From the NCBI GenBank assembly GCA_963837165.1, contig CAWIMD010000004.1, positions 434,001-498,000 of the forward strand: DNA of 64,000 bases. The letters run 5' to 3'. Positions 54,221-64,000 of this stretch are shown one piece after another (position 1 is the first letter of the stretch; every line of letters starts with the position of its first letter). Both the position numbers and the translations under genes were made by a program. The DNA is from JAENWD01 sp963837165 (GTDB lineage Bacteria > Acidobacteriota > Vicinamibacteria > Vicinamibacterales > JAENWD01). A model generated the notes under the pieces. That model had not been told where the DNA came from, did no database searches, and saw only the letters and a list, made by a program, of their open reading frames with translations.

Positions 54221-55804
54221 TCAGGGGGCGGATGACCGCGCGGGAAGGCTCCCGGCTGCTGGGCGGTCCGCGCAATGGATCTTCCAGTGTAGATCGTCCC
54301 GGTCCGGGAAGTCGGTCCGACGGTGACCGCCGCGGCTCTCCTCGCGCCGCAGCGCGGCCCGGGCGATGAGCGCGCCGACGCGCGCCAGGTTGGCGGCACG
54401 CAAGGCGCCAGGCGGCGCCGCGCCCTCGTCGGCCACATGCTCGAGCGTGCGCGCGGCGGCAGCCAGCTGCGGGACGACGCGCGAGAGTCCCGCCGCGTCA
54501 CGCAGCAGCCCGACATGTCGCCACATCAGCGCCGGCACGTCCACGGAGGCGGCCTCGAGGCCGTCGAGCGCCGGGGCCGTGTCGGCGTCCACAGCCTCGC
54601 GCGCCGGCGGCAGGGCCGCGGCCCGCTCCGGGCCGGCCATCGCCCGTGCCGCCCGCGCGCCGAACACCAGGCCTTCGAGCAGCGAGTTGCTCGCGAGGCG
54701 ATTGGCGCCGTGCACCCGCGTGCACGCCACCTCGCCGGCGGCGAACAGGCCGGCGAGCGAGGTTCGGCCGTCCAGATCCGTGTCCACGCCGCCGCACAGA
54801 TAATGCGCGGCCGGACTGACCGGGAGGGGATCGCGGGCGAAATCGAGCCCGGCGCGCTCGCAGACCTCGGCGATCCCTGGAAAGCGGGCGCGCGCCCAGC
54901 CGGCGTCGAGCCGGGCGAGCGACAGGTACACGGGACGGCCGGTGCGAGACGCTTCCTGCACCATGGCGGTGGCCACCACATCCCGGGGCGCCAGATCGCC
55001 GCGCGCGTCGTAGCGGGTCGTGAACGCGTCGCCGTCGGCGTTGAGCAGCCGCGCGCCTTCGCCGCGCACGGCTTCGGACACGAGGAACCTCGGCGCGCCG
55101 GGCACGTCGAGCACGGTCGGGTGGAACTGCACGAACTCGACGTCGGATACGCGCGCGCCAACGCGCCACGCCATCGCCAGCCCGTCGCCGGTGGCGATGG
55201 CCGGATTCGTCGTCTGCGAGAACACCTGGCCGGCGCCGCCGGTGGCGAGCAGCACGGCGTGCGCCTCGATGTCGAGCAGCGACCCGTCCGCCTGGCGAAG
55301 TGCGGCGCCGGCCACCCGCCCGCCGACCAGCCGGAGTCCTGTCACGAGGGCGTGGTCGAGCACGGTGACGTCGCCGACGCCGGCGAGCCGCGCGTGGAGC
55401 GTGCGCGCAATCTCGCGGCCGGTCGCGTCGTGCGCGTGCAGCACGCGCCGGACGCTGTGCGCGCCTTCACGACCCAGCGCGGGACCGCCGTCGGGCAGTC
55501 GATCGAATGCGGCGCCCCAGTCCATCAGTTGCCGCACGTACGCCGGCCCTTCGCCGACCAGCACCGACACGGCGGCCGGGTCGGACAGCCCGGCACCCGC
55601 CGCCAGCGTGTCCTTCAGGTGCAGCTCGGGCGAGTCGTCGGGACCGAGGGCGGCGGCGATCCCACCCTGCGCATAGCCGGTGTTGCTCTCGGACCCGGCG
55701 GCCTTGGTTACGAGCAACGTGCGCCCGTGCGCGGCCAGCTCGATCGCCGCCCGCAGTCCCGCGATGCCGCCGCCGATGACGAGGAAATCAGCTCGAATCC
55801 GCAC
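54221..55804 (-). CDS. nadB: L-aspartate oxidase NadB
   Basis: Oxidises L-aspartate to iminoaspartate, the first step of NAD synthesis, using FAD. The protein has 527 residues. The N-terminal FAD motif is FLVIGGGIAGLRAAIELA, and SESNTGYAQGGIAAAL marks the flavoprotein domain. The HPTVL, SEAVRGEGARLLN and AHYLCGGVDTDLDGRTS segments are typical of NadB and the active-site Arg residues are present. A C-terminal helical domain ends with a Pro/Ala-rich tail. The GTG at 55804 is preferred to a GTG six codons upstream: a TAGGAT box sits eight bases before it. Without nadA/nadC in the window the pathway is completed elsewhere. Confidence 0.92.
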   Translation of the reverse strand: MRIRADFLVIGGGIAGLRAAIELAAHGRTLLVTKAAGSESNTGYAQGGIAAALGPDDSPELHLKDTLAAGAGLSDPAAVSVLVGEGPAYVRQLMDWGAAFDRLPDGGPALGREGAHSVRRVLHAHDATGREIARTLHARLAGVGDVTVLDHALVTGLRLVGGRVAGAALRQADGSLLDIEAHAVLLATGGAGQVFSQTTNPAIATGDGLAMAWRVGARVSDVEFVQFHPTVLDVPGAPRFLVSEAVRGEGARLLNADGDAFTTRYDARGDLAPRDVVATAMVQEASRTGRPVYLSLARLDAGWARARFPGIAEVCERAGLDFARDPLPVSPAAHYLCGGVDTDLDGRTSLAGLFAAGEVACTRVHGANRLASNSLLEGLVFGARAARAMAGPERAAALPPAREAVDADTAPALDGLEAASVDVPALMWRHVGLLRDAAGLSRVVPQLAAAARTLEHVADEGAAPPGALRAANLARVGALIARAALRREESRGGHRRTDFPDRDDLHWKIHCADRPAAGSLPARSSAP

Positions 55805-55812
55805 CGGATGGT

Positions 55813-55818
55813 ATCCTA
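55813..55818 (-). promoter_or_regulatory. -10-like hexamer before nadB
   Basis: TAGGAT on the minus strand (55818-55813) ends eight bases before the GTG at 55804, in the narrow spacer between the divergent nadB and aroB. No -35 box is clear. Confidence 0.3.
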
Positions 55819-55856
55819 CCACCCGGTATCAGACCGCTACGTCTTCGCCATCGCCC

Positions 55857-56948
55857 GTGTCCACCGAACGCATCGTCGTAGCCACGCCGACCCCGTATCC
55901 GATCGACATCGGTCCGGGTTACCTGGAGCGCCTCGGTCCGCTGCTGGACGCGTCCGGATTTCCGGCCCACCGCGTCATCGTCTCGAGCCCCGCGGTGTGG
56001 AAGCTGCACGGCGCCGTGGTCTCCTCGACGCTGCCGGACGCACCCGTCGTGCAGGTTCCCGACGGGGAGCGCAGCAAGACCCTGCACACGGTCGAGCGCG
56101 TCTACGATGCGCTCCTCAAGCACGGGATCGACCGCGGCTCGGGCCTGGTGGCCGTCGGCGGTGGAGTGCTCGGCGACACCGCGGGGTTCGCGGCCGCGAC
56201 CTTCCTGCGGGGGCTCGCGCTCGCCCAGGTGCCGACGACACTGCTGGCGCAGGTGGACAGCGCGATCGGCGGCAAGGTGGGCGTGAACCACCCGCTCGGC
56301 AAGAACCTCATCGGGGCCTTCCATCAGCCCCGCCACGTGATCGTCGATCCTCTCGTGCTGACGACGCTGCCGCGCCGCGAGTTCCGCGCAGGACTCTACG
56401 AGGTGGTGAAGTACGGCATGACGTCGAGCGCGAGCCTGTTCGAGCGGCTGTCGCACACGACACGCGATGTCACCCGACGGTCCCCCGACGCGCTGGTGCC
56501 CATCATCGCGGAGAGCTGCCGGATCAAGGGCGCGGTCGTCACGGAGGACGAGCGGGAAGCAGGCCCGCGACGGGTGCTCAATTTCGGCCACACCGCCGGA
56601 CACGCGATCGAAGCGGTCACCCGCTACCGCCGGTTCCGGCACGGCGAAGCCGTCGCCTACGGGATGCTCGTGGCCGCGGACCTCGCCGTCGCGCGCGGGC
56701 GTCTCGCCGACGCCGATCGTGAGGCATTGGCGTCGGTCGTTCGCCGGCTGGGGCCCTTGCCGGCGATTGCCGATCTGCCCGCCAAGGACATCGTCACCGC
56801 CGCCCGTCGTGACAAGAAGATCATCTCGGGCCGCTTGTACTTCGTGCTGGCGACCGGGATCGGCGCGTGGGCGATTGCCGACGATGTGACCGAGGACGAG
56901 CTCGAGGCGGCGCTGCTGCGCGTGGGGTTCGCGGCCGCCCGCGGGTAG
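55857..56948 (+). CDS. aroB: 3-dehydroquinate synthase AroB
   Basis: Second step of the shikimate pathway: converts DAHP to 3-dehydroquinate with NAD and zinc. The protein has 363 residues from the GTG at 55857. The NAD-binding segment LVAVGGGVLGDTAGFAAATF, the substrate loop AQVDSAIGGKVGVNHPLGKN (quoted to 20) and the zinc ligands in LYEVVKYGM, LNFGHTAGHAIE and RHGEAVAYGM are complete. A longer frame upstream has no family similarity. It is divergent from nadB and convergent with the sigma-54 regulator, eight bases from its stop. Confidence 0.95.
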   Translation: MSTERIVVATPTPYPIDIGPGYLERLGPLLDASGFPAHRVIVSSPAVWKLHGAVVSSTLPDAPVVQVPDGERSKTLHTVERVYDALLKHGIDRGSGLVAVGGGVLGDTAGFAAATFLRGLALAQVPTTLLAQVDSAIGGKVGVNHPLGKNLIGAFHQPRHVIVDPLVLTTLPRREFRAGLYEVVKYGMTSSASLFERLSHTTRDVTRRSPDALVPIIAESCRIKGAVVTEDEREAGPRRVLNFGHTAGHAIEAVTRYRRFRHGEAVAYGMLVAADLAVARGRLADADREALASVVRRLGPLPAIADLPAKDIVTAARRDKKIISGRLYFVLATGIGAWAIADDVTEDELEAALLRVGFAAARG

Positions 56949-56955
56949 CGCCGCC

Positions 56956-58346
<1,391 letters not shown>

Positions 58347-58359
<13 letters not shown>

Positions 58360-58908
58360 CCGGGCGGCACGCCGGCCTTGTGCGCCTCGTCCTCGAGGTC
58401 GGCAATGGCCTTCTTCTCGGTCTCGATCTCGGTCTTCACGCGCTCGTACTCGGCGAGCGCTTTCTTGCGCTCCCCTTCGATCTGCGCGCGCTGTGCCGGG
58501 TCGTCACGTGCGGTGAAGTCGGCCCAGAGCGCGTTGATCCGGCTCTGCAGCGCTTCCAGGTACATCTGGCTGCGATCGAGCGCCGTCCGCGCGTCGCCCA
58601 TCTTCTTGCGCCAGGTCGCCTCGTCGTCCTGCTGGCTCTCGCCACCGGCATCGCCGGGCTTCGCCTCGTCGGGGGCAGCGGTCGCCGTGCCGGTGGGGGC
58701 GGGTGCCGGCGCCTGGTCGGCGGCCGGGGGGGGCGGAGCCTCGGAGGGCTTGAGAATCCTTGTTGGTGAGGACCTTCGAGGGGGCCTTGATGTGCTGGCG
58801 GCGCGCCTCTTCGCGGCGCGCCACGTCGGCCAGCGACTGGGCCGCCGCGGATCCCGCCACGGCCACCAGAATCGCGGCCAGCAGCACTCGCGTGAGTGGA
58901 GTCTTCAT
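58347..58908 (-). pseudogene. Exported coiled-coil protein, frameshifted as given
   Basis: A protein of unknown function with a clean signal peptide (MKTPLTRVLLAAILVAVAG, then SAAAQ). SLADVARREEARRQHIKAPSK follows, then a Pro/Ala-rich linker, then a charged coiled coil of about 85 residues (MGDARTALDRSQMYLEALQS to the end), ending GVPPGWLR. The frame breaks at 58755-58756, where a TT on the coding strand should be a single T; removing it reads NKDLKPSEAPPPPAADQAPA and joins the halves into about 186 residues. No other damage is seen. The stop overlaps the response-regulator start, so it shares that operon and may be its target or partner. Confidence 0.72.
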
Positions 58909-58960
58909 CTTCCCGGTATTTCGGCCTGTGAGCCGGTGGGCTTCAGCCCCCGCCTCCTTC

Positions 58961-59011
58961 AATCGTCAATCCTCAATCAATCGTCAATCCTCAATCGTCA
59001 ATCGTCAATGG
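58961..59011. repeat. Heptad array (family F, copy 2), AATCNTC
   Basis: AATCGTC, AATCCTC, AATC, AATCGTC, AATCCTC, AATCGTC, AATCGTC and AATGG. On the minus strand these are the same ATTGANN heptads as at 40673-40712. The TGA stop of the TPR gene (59007-59005) lies within the array, as at the other copy. Confidence 0.9.
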
Positions 59012-59955
59012 AAAGATAGGCTCTGCGCGGGAGGCAGGGTCGACGGCACGCCCGGGGAGCCCTCCAGGGGCGGCTGGAGCCGCGCCAGGTGCGCCCGGAC
59101 AGCCGGAGCCTGCGAGTCCCCTGGGGCCAGGTCCAGGAAGCGTGTGTAGGCCGCTCGGGCGTCCTGGGCGCGGCGCGCCGCCTCATAGGCCATCCCGAGC
59201 GTCAACTGGAACGACGGCTCCTGCGGCTGGAGGGAGGCCACGCGTTCGAGGACCGGCAGCGCCTCGTCCGGCTGCCCGGCTTTCTGCAGGGCCAGGGCGA
59301 GGTTGAACAGGGTCGGGTAGTCGTCGGGGAACAGCACGTCCGCCCGACGGTAGTCCTCCGCCGCGCCGGCCCAGTCCCCGGAGAGGCCGCGCGCCCGGGC
59401 CAGGTTGAATCGGTAGGCCCAGCTCTGCGGGTTCAGGGCCACCGCCTTGAGCAGGGGGACGAGCGCGTCGCCGGGGCGGCCCTGGCGCACGAGCATCTGC
59501 CCGAGATTGTTCAGAGCGGCAGCGTCCTCGGGGTTCGCCTCGACGGCCCGTCCGAATCCGGCCATCGCGCCCGAGAGGTCGCCCTGGGTATAGGCGGCGA
59601 CGCCGTCGCGGTTGGCTTCGCGGGCGGTGGTCGGCGCTGCAGCCGCGCTCGTCGGCTCGGCGGCCCGCGGGGTGTCCACCGTCGGCAGCGGCGGTGGAGC
59701 CGCCGCCAGCGCATGCGGCGGGCGCGGCCAGGCAACCATCGTCCCGACGACGGCGGCGCAGATCGCCAGCGCGACGAAGAGCGGCCACGCCGGCGCACCC
59801 GGGGCCGATGGACGGCGGTCGTCCACCTGTGCGGCGCCTTGGGGGCGTGGCGGGAGCTCCGCCGCGCACCGCTGGCAGCGGCGCCACTCCGGGTGGTTCT
59901 TCGCCCGGCACCGGCGGCAGACGAGGGGCTGGCCCCTCAGCGGATGTCGCGCCAC
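59005..59955 (-). CDS. Zinc-ribbon and TPR-repeat membrane protein
   Basis: A 316-residue protein. An N-terminal zinc ribbon (Cys13/Cys16 in VCRRC and Cys27/Cys30 in RCQRC) is followed by a single membrane segment (about residues 57-75, WPLFVALAICAAVVGTMVAW), then an Ala/Pro linker and four to five TPR repeats (about 115-285), such as YRFNLARARGLSGDWAGA and DYPTLFNLALALQKAGQPDE. This puts the ribbon in the cytoplasm and the TPRs in the periplasm. It may act as a scaffold in pilus assembly, since it follows pilY1 with a 19-base overlap. Its GTG start lies inside pilY1. Confidence 0.82.
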   Translation of the reverse strand: MARHPLRGQPLVCRRCRAKNHPEWRRCQRCAAELPPRPQGAAQVDDRRPSAPGAPAWPLFVALAICAAVVGTMVAWPRPPHALAAAPPPLPTVDTPRAAEPTSAAAAPTTAREANRDGVAAYTQGDLSGAMAGFGRAVEANPEDAAALNNLGQMLVRQGRPGDALVPLLKAVALNPQSWAYRFNLARARGLSGDWAGAAEDYRRADVLFPDDYPTLFNLALALQKAGQPDEALPVLERVASLQPQEPSFQLTLGMAYEAARRAQDARAAYTRFLDLAPGDSQAPAVRAHLARLQPPLEGSPGVPSTLPPAQSLSFH

Positions 59956-62900
59956 GACAGGATGCGCACGCCGACGTCACCGACGCCGTTGTTGAAGTCG
60001 GTCGGATCGCCCATCATCTCAATCTTGCTGCCCGCGCCGAACGCCAGGTGCTGGTCCACGATGAACGGCGCCGTCGCGCGGCCCGCACCCACCAGGGTCC
60101 TGACCTTCGGCGACTCGTTCTTGCTCACCTTGTCGTCGCCCGTCGCGTCGTAGGCGGCGCCGCCGATGAACGTCAGCGCGTACAGGTTGGCGTCGGCACT
60201 GGTGCACGGCACCTGCGGCTTGAAGGACGTCGTGCTGAAGAACACGATGTCGCCCGCCACCGCCGGGAACGACGAGACCTTCTCGTCGTCGCCGGTGCCG
60301 TCGGTCTTGGTGAGCGCCACCTCGAAGGTCTTGCTGCCGGTTGTGCCCTGGTCGAGGACGCCGAGCAGCTTGTACTGCGTGCTGACCCCGTTGGACGGCA
60401 GCAGGTCGCTGCCGGTCCCGACGAAGATGTACTCCTGGCTGCTCACCGACACGGCGGCCATCGACGAGAAGATGGGCTGGTCGGCGCCGGCGCCATAGAG
60501 CTTCACCGCCGACCCGCTGAAGGTGGAGTTCCCGCTCGTGTCGTGGCTGATGTCGAACCGCCAGATGTTGCCGTCGAGATCGCCGATGTAGGCCATCGTG
60601 ATGAAGCGCGAGTCGGACGGTCCTGTGGCCACCGGGTCGGCCTGGAGCGCGTTCTTGAACTTGGTGCATCCGTAGGCGGCCAGCTGGCAGTCGTCGTCGG
60701 TTTCGGCCACGCCGTCGCTCGCCGGGCTGCTCGTGGTGGTCGCGAACGGCAAGCCCGTCTCGAGGTCGAGGAGATAGAGGTTGCGTCCGGCCGAGACGCC
60801 GGCGCGGACCGTGCCGTTCTCCACCGACCGGGGCAGGAAGCCTGAGCCGACGACCATCGTGAACTTGCCGGTCGTGTCCTTCACCTGGCCGATGGCCGGA
60901 TCGGACCAGGTCTGTCCCACCGTCCGCTCGGTGGCCGTGGAGGAGGCGTTGAGGTCGCCGTACGGCGCGGCCGTCGTGCTGGTCGTGTAGTCGAAGTGCG
61001 AATACTGCGGGAACGCCCACAGCAACGGAATCCGGCCCGAGTCGCTGAAGTAGCTGAGCAGCGTCGAGACCGAGTCAGAGTCCTGCGGGATCGAGCTCTG
61101 GATGTCGTCCAGCGACGCGTCGAATGCCTGGTAGAACGTGCCGCCCGGCCCCTCGCCGAACACGACCATCGTCCGCCAGCTGCCGTTCAGCTTCACGTCG
61201 GCCACCTTCGCGGACGCGTCCACGGCGTAGGCAAAGCCATCGATGGGCTGGCCGTCTCGCAGGGTGCGCAGCTTCGGCAGCAGGTTGAACGGGACGAACG
61301 CCCAGACCTCGACGCCGGTACGGCCGTCGATCGCGTGCATCATGCCGTCGTTGGCCCCCACGAAGATCATGGAGCGTCGATCCTTGTGGTCCTCGGAGAA
61401 GACCGGGTAGTCGGGGTCCGGGGGCGGGTCGAGCGAGGGCGGATCCATGAACGCCGGCGTCGAGCTCACGATCGGCCCCAGCGGCTGGGTGCGGATGAAG
61501 TCGATCAGCCCGGCGGCGTCCCAGGAGTTCAGGTACGGGCTGAGCGTCGCAGCGTTGGCGGCCGTGAAGGCGACCATCGTGCCGTTCGGCAGCACGGTGA
61601 AGATGTTGCGGCAGCTCGCCGTGGCGTCGTTGCAGTAGTCCGCCATGGGGCTCTTGGCGACCCAGAGCGCCGTGCCGTCGGCGTCGAAGCGGTACCCGGA
61701 GGGCTTGGTCGTGTCCGCGACCGGCTTGTAGACCCGGAAGGCGCGCAGGCGCATGTCGAAGCCGGGCAGGGCGAAGCCCGACGTGACCATTACGTTTGCG
61801 CGCTGCGGGATTTCCTCGCCGCTCAGCGTGTTGGTCACCTTCGTGTTCGGCAGGGTCGCTCCGGCGAGGCTGACAGCGCTCTGCAGGTTCACGGTGCCCA
61901 CGATGGGGCTGGTCACCTGGTACTCGGTCTGCGGCCCGTAGGGCAGCGACGCCGTCGGTGCGGTGTTCACGTCCGAGGGGCTCGCGAACCCGTGCTGCAC
62001 GGCCGTGTCGATGGCCCGCACCACCTTGGGCACGGGCACGCCGGCGGCAACGGCCGCCGCGATCTCGCTGCTGCTGACTTCGAAGTACTGCCCGCCGCTG
62101 TTGGCGGCGATGGCCTGGAGCTGGGCGACCTCCGAGGCGGGCGGCGCGATCGCGATGACGTAGATGGGCACACGGCGGCTGGAGATGCTCAGGAAGCCGG
62201 AGGCCAGAGACGCGGCGGAGCTGGCCGGCGTCGCGCTGTTGCCTTCGCCGCCGCCCGTGATGAGCACCGCGATGGTGTTCCGGCAGTACGTGTCCGCGGT
62301 AATGATGCGGGATGCCTCCGTCTTGAGATCGCTCACCAGGTATGCGAGCGGCGCATCCACGCGGCTGGCGGCGTCGTTGCCGGCAGGCAGCAGCGCGCCG
62401 CTCGTGCTCGGCGTCTTGCCCACGAGCGTCAGGACGTCCGCATTGGCGGTGGCCGAGTCCGACTTCACGCGGGGTGTCGCCGCGGGCGCGGCGGCGTTGT
62501 CCGTGTCCACCACCGGCCGGGTAATCTTCCACAGGCCGGGCCCCACGCCATCAGTCGGGAAGCCCTGCCCGAGATCGTCGTCCTGGACGTCGCCATCGTT
62601 GAGGGCGGAGACGATCCGCGGGTTCGACTGCCGCATCGCGACCACGCCGAAGCGGGCCGAGGTGGTGTTCTCGCCAACGGCCTGGGCGAGTGCCGCCCGC
62701 GCAACGCCCATCCGCGTCGCCGCGTAGAAGTTGGCATAGGCGGTGGCCGAGTCGTTGCCGACCGCGGCAATCGTGGAGGTCTGGTACTTCGGCGAACCGC
62801 CCGACGGGAACGTCAGCGCCTTGTAGATGCGGCGGAACTTCGTGGCGCTCGCGCTCACGGCGAGCGTGCTGTCCCACAGGTTGCCCGCGGCGTAGTCGTT

Positions 62901-63146
62901 CGGGTCGTAGTAGTTGCCGTCGGCGTCCGACTGCATCCGCCGCGAGGTGTCCACGGCCACGATAACGTGTGTCCGGTACGTCGTCGTGGTCAGCGTGGGC
63001 AGCGTCCGCTTGATGATGAGCAGCGGGTCGAGCTGCGCCTCGGCGGGCTTCGGCAGCCCCACGAGGCACACTGCCAGCAGCAGCCAGAAGAGTGGGCCGC
63101 GGGCGCCCGGGCCGGAGACGCGTGTGAGGAGTGTCAGTCGCTGCAT
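59937..63146 (-). CDS. PilY1-like type IV pilus tip protein
   Basis: A 1069-residue exported protein related to PilY1/PilC. A signal peptide (about residues 15-37) is followed by a von Willebrand A-like domain (about 55-390) with HVIVAVDTSRRM, a degenerate DxSxS site. The C-terminal half is the PilY1 beta-propeller: IFVGANDGMMHAIDGRTGVE, VFGEGPGGTFYQAFDASL, GRNLYLLDLETG and YIGDLDGNIWRFDIS are family blocks. It probably sits at the pilus tip and takes part in assembly, adhesion or surface sensing. It starts 10 bases after the PilX-like gene and overlaps the TPR gene. Confidence 0.9.
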   Translation of the reverse strand: MQRLTLLTRVSGPGARGPLFWLLLAVCLVGLPKPAEAQLDPLLIIKRTLPTLTTTTYRTHVIVAVDTSRRMQSDADGNYYDPNDYAAGNLWDSTLAVSASATKFRRIYKALTFPSGGSPKYQTSTIAAVGNDSATAYANFYAATRMGVARAALAQAVGENTTSARFGVVAMRQSNPRIVSALNDGDVQDDDLGQGFPTDGVGPGLWKITRPVVDTDNAAAPAATPRVKSDSATANADVLTLVGKTPSTSGALLPAGNDAASRVDAPLAYLVSDLKTEASRIITADTYCRNTIAVLITGGGEGNSATPASSAASLASGFLSISSRRVPIYVIAIAPPASEVAQLQAIAANSGGQYFEVSSSEIAAAVAAGVPVPKVVRAIDTAVQHGFASPSDVNTAPTASLPYGPQTEYQVTSPIVGTVNLQSAVSLAGATLPNTKVTNTLSGEEIPQRANVMVTSGFALPGFDMRLRAFRVYKPVADTTKPSGYRFDADGTALWVAKSPMADYCNDATASCRNIFTVLPNGTMVAFTAANAATLSPYLNSWDAAGLIDFIRTQPLGPIVSSTPAFMDPPSLDPPPDPDYPVFSEDHKDRRSMIFVGANDGMMHAIDGRTGVEVWAFVPFNLLPKLRTLRDGQPIDGFAYAVDASAKVADVKLNGSWRTMVVFGEGPGGTFYQAFDASLDDIQSSIPQDSDSVSTLLSYFSDSGRIPLLWAFPQYSHFDYTTSTTAAPYGDLNASSTATERTVGQTWSDPAIGQVKDTTGKFTMVVGSGFLPRSVENGTVRAGVSAGRNLYLLDLETGLPFATTTSSPASDGVAETDDDCQLAAYGCTKFKNALQADPVATGPSDSRFITMAYIGDLDGNIWRFDISHDTSGNSTFSGSAVKLYGAGADQPIFSSMAAVSVSSQEYIFVGTGSDLLPSNGVSTQYKLLGVLDQGTTGSKTFEVALTKTDGTGDDEKVSSFPAVAGDIVFFSTTSFKPQVPCTSADANLYALTFIGGAAYDATGDDKVSKNESPKVRTLVGAGRATAPFIVDQHLAFGAGSKIEMMGDPTDFNNGVGDVGVRILSWRDIR

Positions 63147-63156
63147 GATGCCGTCC

Positions 63157-64000
63157 CTAGAACGCCTGCCTGGTCATGCCGCCGCCGAGCGTCATCTCGG
63201 ATCGCGTCAGGCCCTTGCCCGGCGTCTGTACGGCGGCCTTGCGGGCGCGCCGGTTCTGCTCGTCCTGGCCGCGCTGGCCGGTGTAGCCGCGCTCGATCTC
63301 CGTCGTGTCGGTCTTGGAGATCGTGGCTTCGATGACGTGGTGCACGCCGCCGCCGCCGAAGGCTTCCGCACGAAGCGACAGCACGCCGGCGCCGGTGTTC
63401 GCCGCCGCGGCGTTGGCGGGCGGGTCGCCGTCCCGGTTCGGGTTGTTGTCGTTCTCCGCCGCGTCGTCGGCCACCCAGACCGCCACGTAGTACGGCGAGT
63501 TGATGGTGCCGGTCGGGACCAGGTCGTTCACGGGGCCCCAGGCATACAGGCGGAACCGCGGGTTGTTCACACCCCAGGGCCGGTCCAGCGTGCTCGTGTT
63601 CATGTCGGCGTCCGAGCACGCCGTGGTCTTGGCGCAGTTGATCATGTTGGTCGCCGCCCCGAGGTCGATGGTGCGGCCGTCGGGGAGCGTGATGGAGGTC
63701 ACGTTGCTGCTGCCGATGAACGCGGACGTCACGCCGGCCTTGACTCCGTCCGGCGAGGTCAGCAGGGTGTTCCAATCGGGGACGGTGAGCACGTCGTCCA
63801 TGACGCGCTCGAGGCCGGCGTCGGCCACGTATTCCGACTCGGCCGCGTCCCGGTAGTTGGCGCTGATCATCGTCTCGGTCTGCGAGTTGAGCATCAGCGC
63901 CATGCCGAGCGCGGTCATCAGGACAATCGCGAGCAGCGCCACGATGAGCGCGATCCCGGCCTCGTCGGAGGCACGGGGTCGCGTCCAGCGGGCGTGGGGT
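63157..64000 (-). CDS. PilX-like minor pilin, 5' end outside the window
   Basis: The reading frame is open to the right edge (minus strand) and gives at least 281 residues. Near the start is SDEAGIALIVALLAIVLMTAL, a prepilin-type N-terminus with cleavage expected after Gly and a long hydrophobic helix; the usual Glu at +5 is replaced by Ile or Val, as in PilX. MLNSQTETMISANYRDAAES next is typical of PilX_N. The mature domain is Asp/Asn/Thr-rich with a possible disulfide (CAKTTAC), and the tail is basic. The GTG at 63942 falls inside the helix, so it is not the true start. It belongs to the pilus operon with PilY1. Confidence 0.82.
   Translation of the reverse strand, partial: PHARWTRPRASDEAGIALIVALLAIVLMTALGMALMLNSQTETMISANYRDAAESEYVADAGLERVMDDVLTVPDWNTLLTSPDGVKAGVTSAFIGSSNVTSITLPDGRTIDLGAATNMINCAKTTACSDADMNTSTLDRPWGVNNPRFRLYAWGPVNDLVPTGTINSPYYVAVWVADDAAENDNNPNRDGDPPANAAAANTGAGVLSLRAEAFGGGGVHHVIEATISKTDTTEIERGYTGQRGQDEQNRRARKAAVQTPGKGLTRSEMTLGGGMTRQAF

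Overview
The window is about 70% GC and densely coded, and it reads as the chromosome of an Acidobacteriota member, probably class Vicinamibacteria. The taxonomic call is inference. It rests on the 700-residue protein of the acidobacterial VWFA-related type (16202-18304), the GC content, GTG/TTG starts, and PilY1, AmgK/MurU-like and S41/SMC/Tat neighbours. No phage, transposase, CRISPR array, rRNA or tRNA was seen.

Layout: 1-246 is the tail of an unknown gene. 369-9659 is a compact heme cluster, hemA-C-D-B-L-E-N-Y, in which most genes overlap by a few bases; it runs from glutamyl-tRNA to protoporphyrin IX and lacks only ferrochelatase. 9713-16202 holds a GH3 glucosidase, a small exported protein, a DUF5924/DUF2914 membrane protein, an alpha-glucan phosphorylase and small unknowns. 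16202-25033 carries the VWFA-related protein, an M24 peptidase, a frameshifted HtrA, a CYTH protein, a MurU/AmgK-like pair and a TIM-barrel isomerase. 25133-29897 has asnS, an unusual radical SAM protein and rimO. 29978-40036 is the classical rimP-nusA-infB-ylxP-rbfA-nrnA-truB-rpsO-pnp set. 40273-48531 has a cupredoxin, an M48 protease with a DUF4097 lipoprotein, smc and an S41 protease. 48666-51584 is tatA-tatC and an OmpA-type porin. 51728-58908 has a HEAT protein convergent with proS, nadB divergent from aroB, and a sigma-54 regulator. 59005-64000 is the end of a type IV pilus minor-pilin operon (PilX-like, PilY1, zinc-ribbon TPR).

The most unusual feature is a set of at least eight sequence-unrelated short-period arrays (units of 7, 8 or 9 bases; a constant core plus 2-3 variable bases). 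Several have two arms of opposite polarity. Most begin at, or within about 35 bases after, a stop codon. Two have entered genes: one supplies a His/Glu-rich tail to RbfA and one an in-frame insert in RimO. They resemble the heptanucleotide STRR repeats of cyanobacteria.

Three single-base insertions break or fuse reading frames: htrA at 20215-20217, the HEAT/proS junction at 52758-52759, and the exported coiled-coil gene at 58755-58756. Each is repaired by removing one base, so they may be sequence errors or recent mutations. Several genes also have a -10-like hexamer 7-8 bases before the start codon, which suggests leaderless mRNAs.
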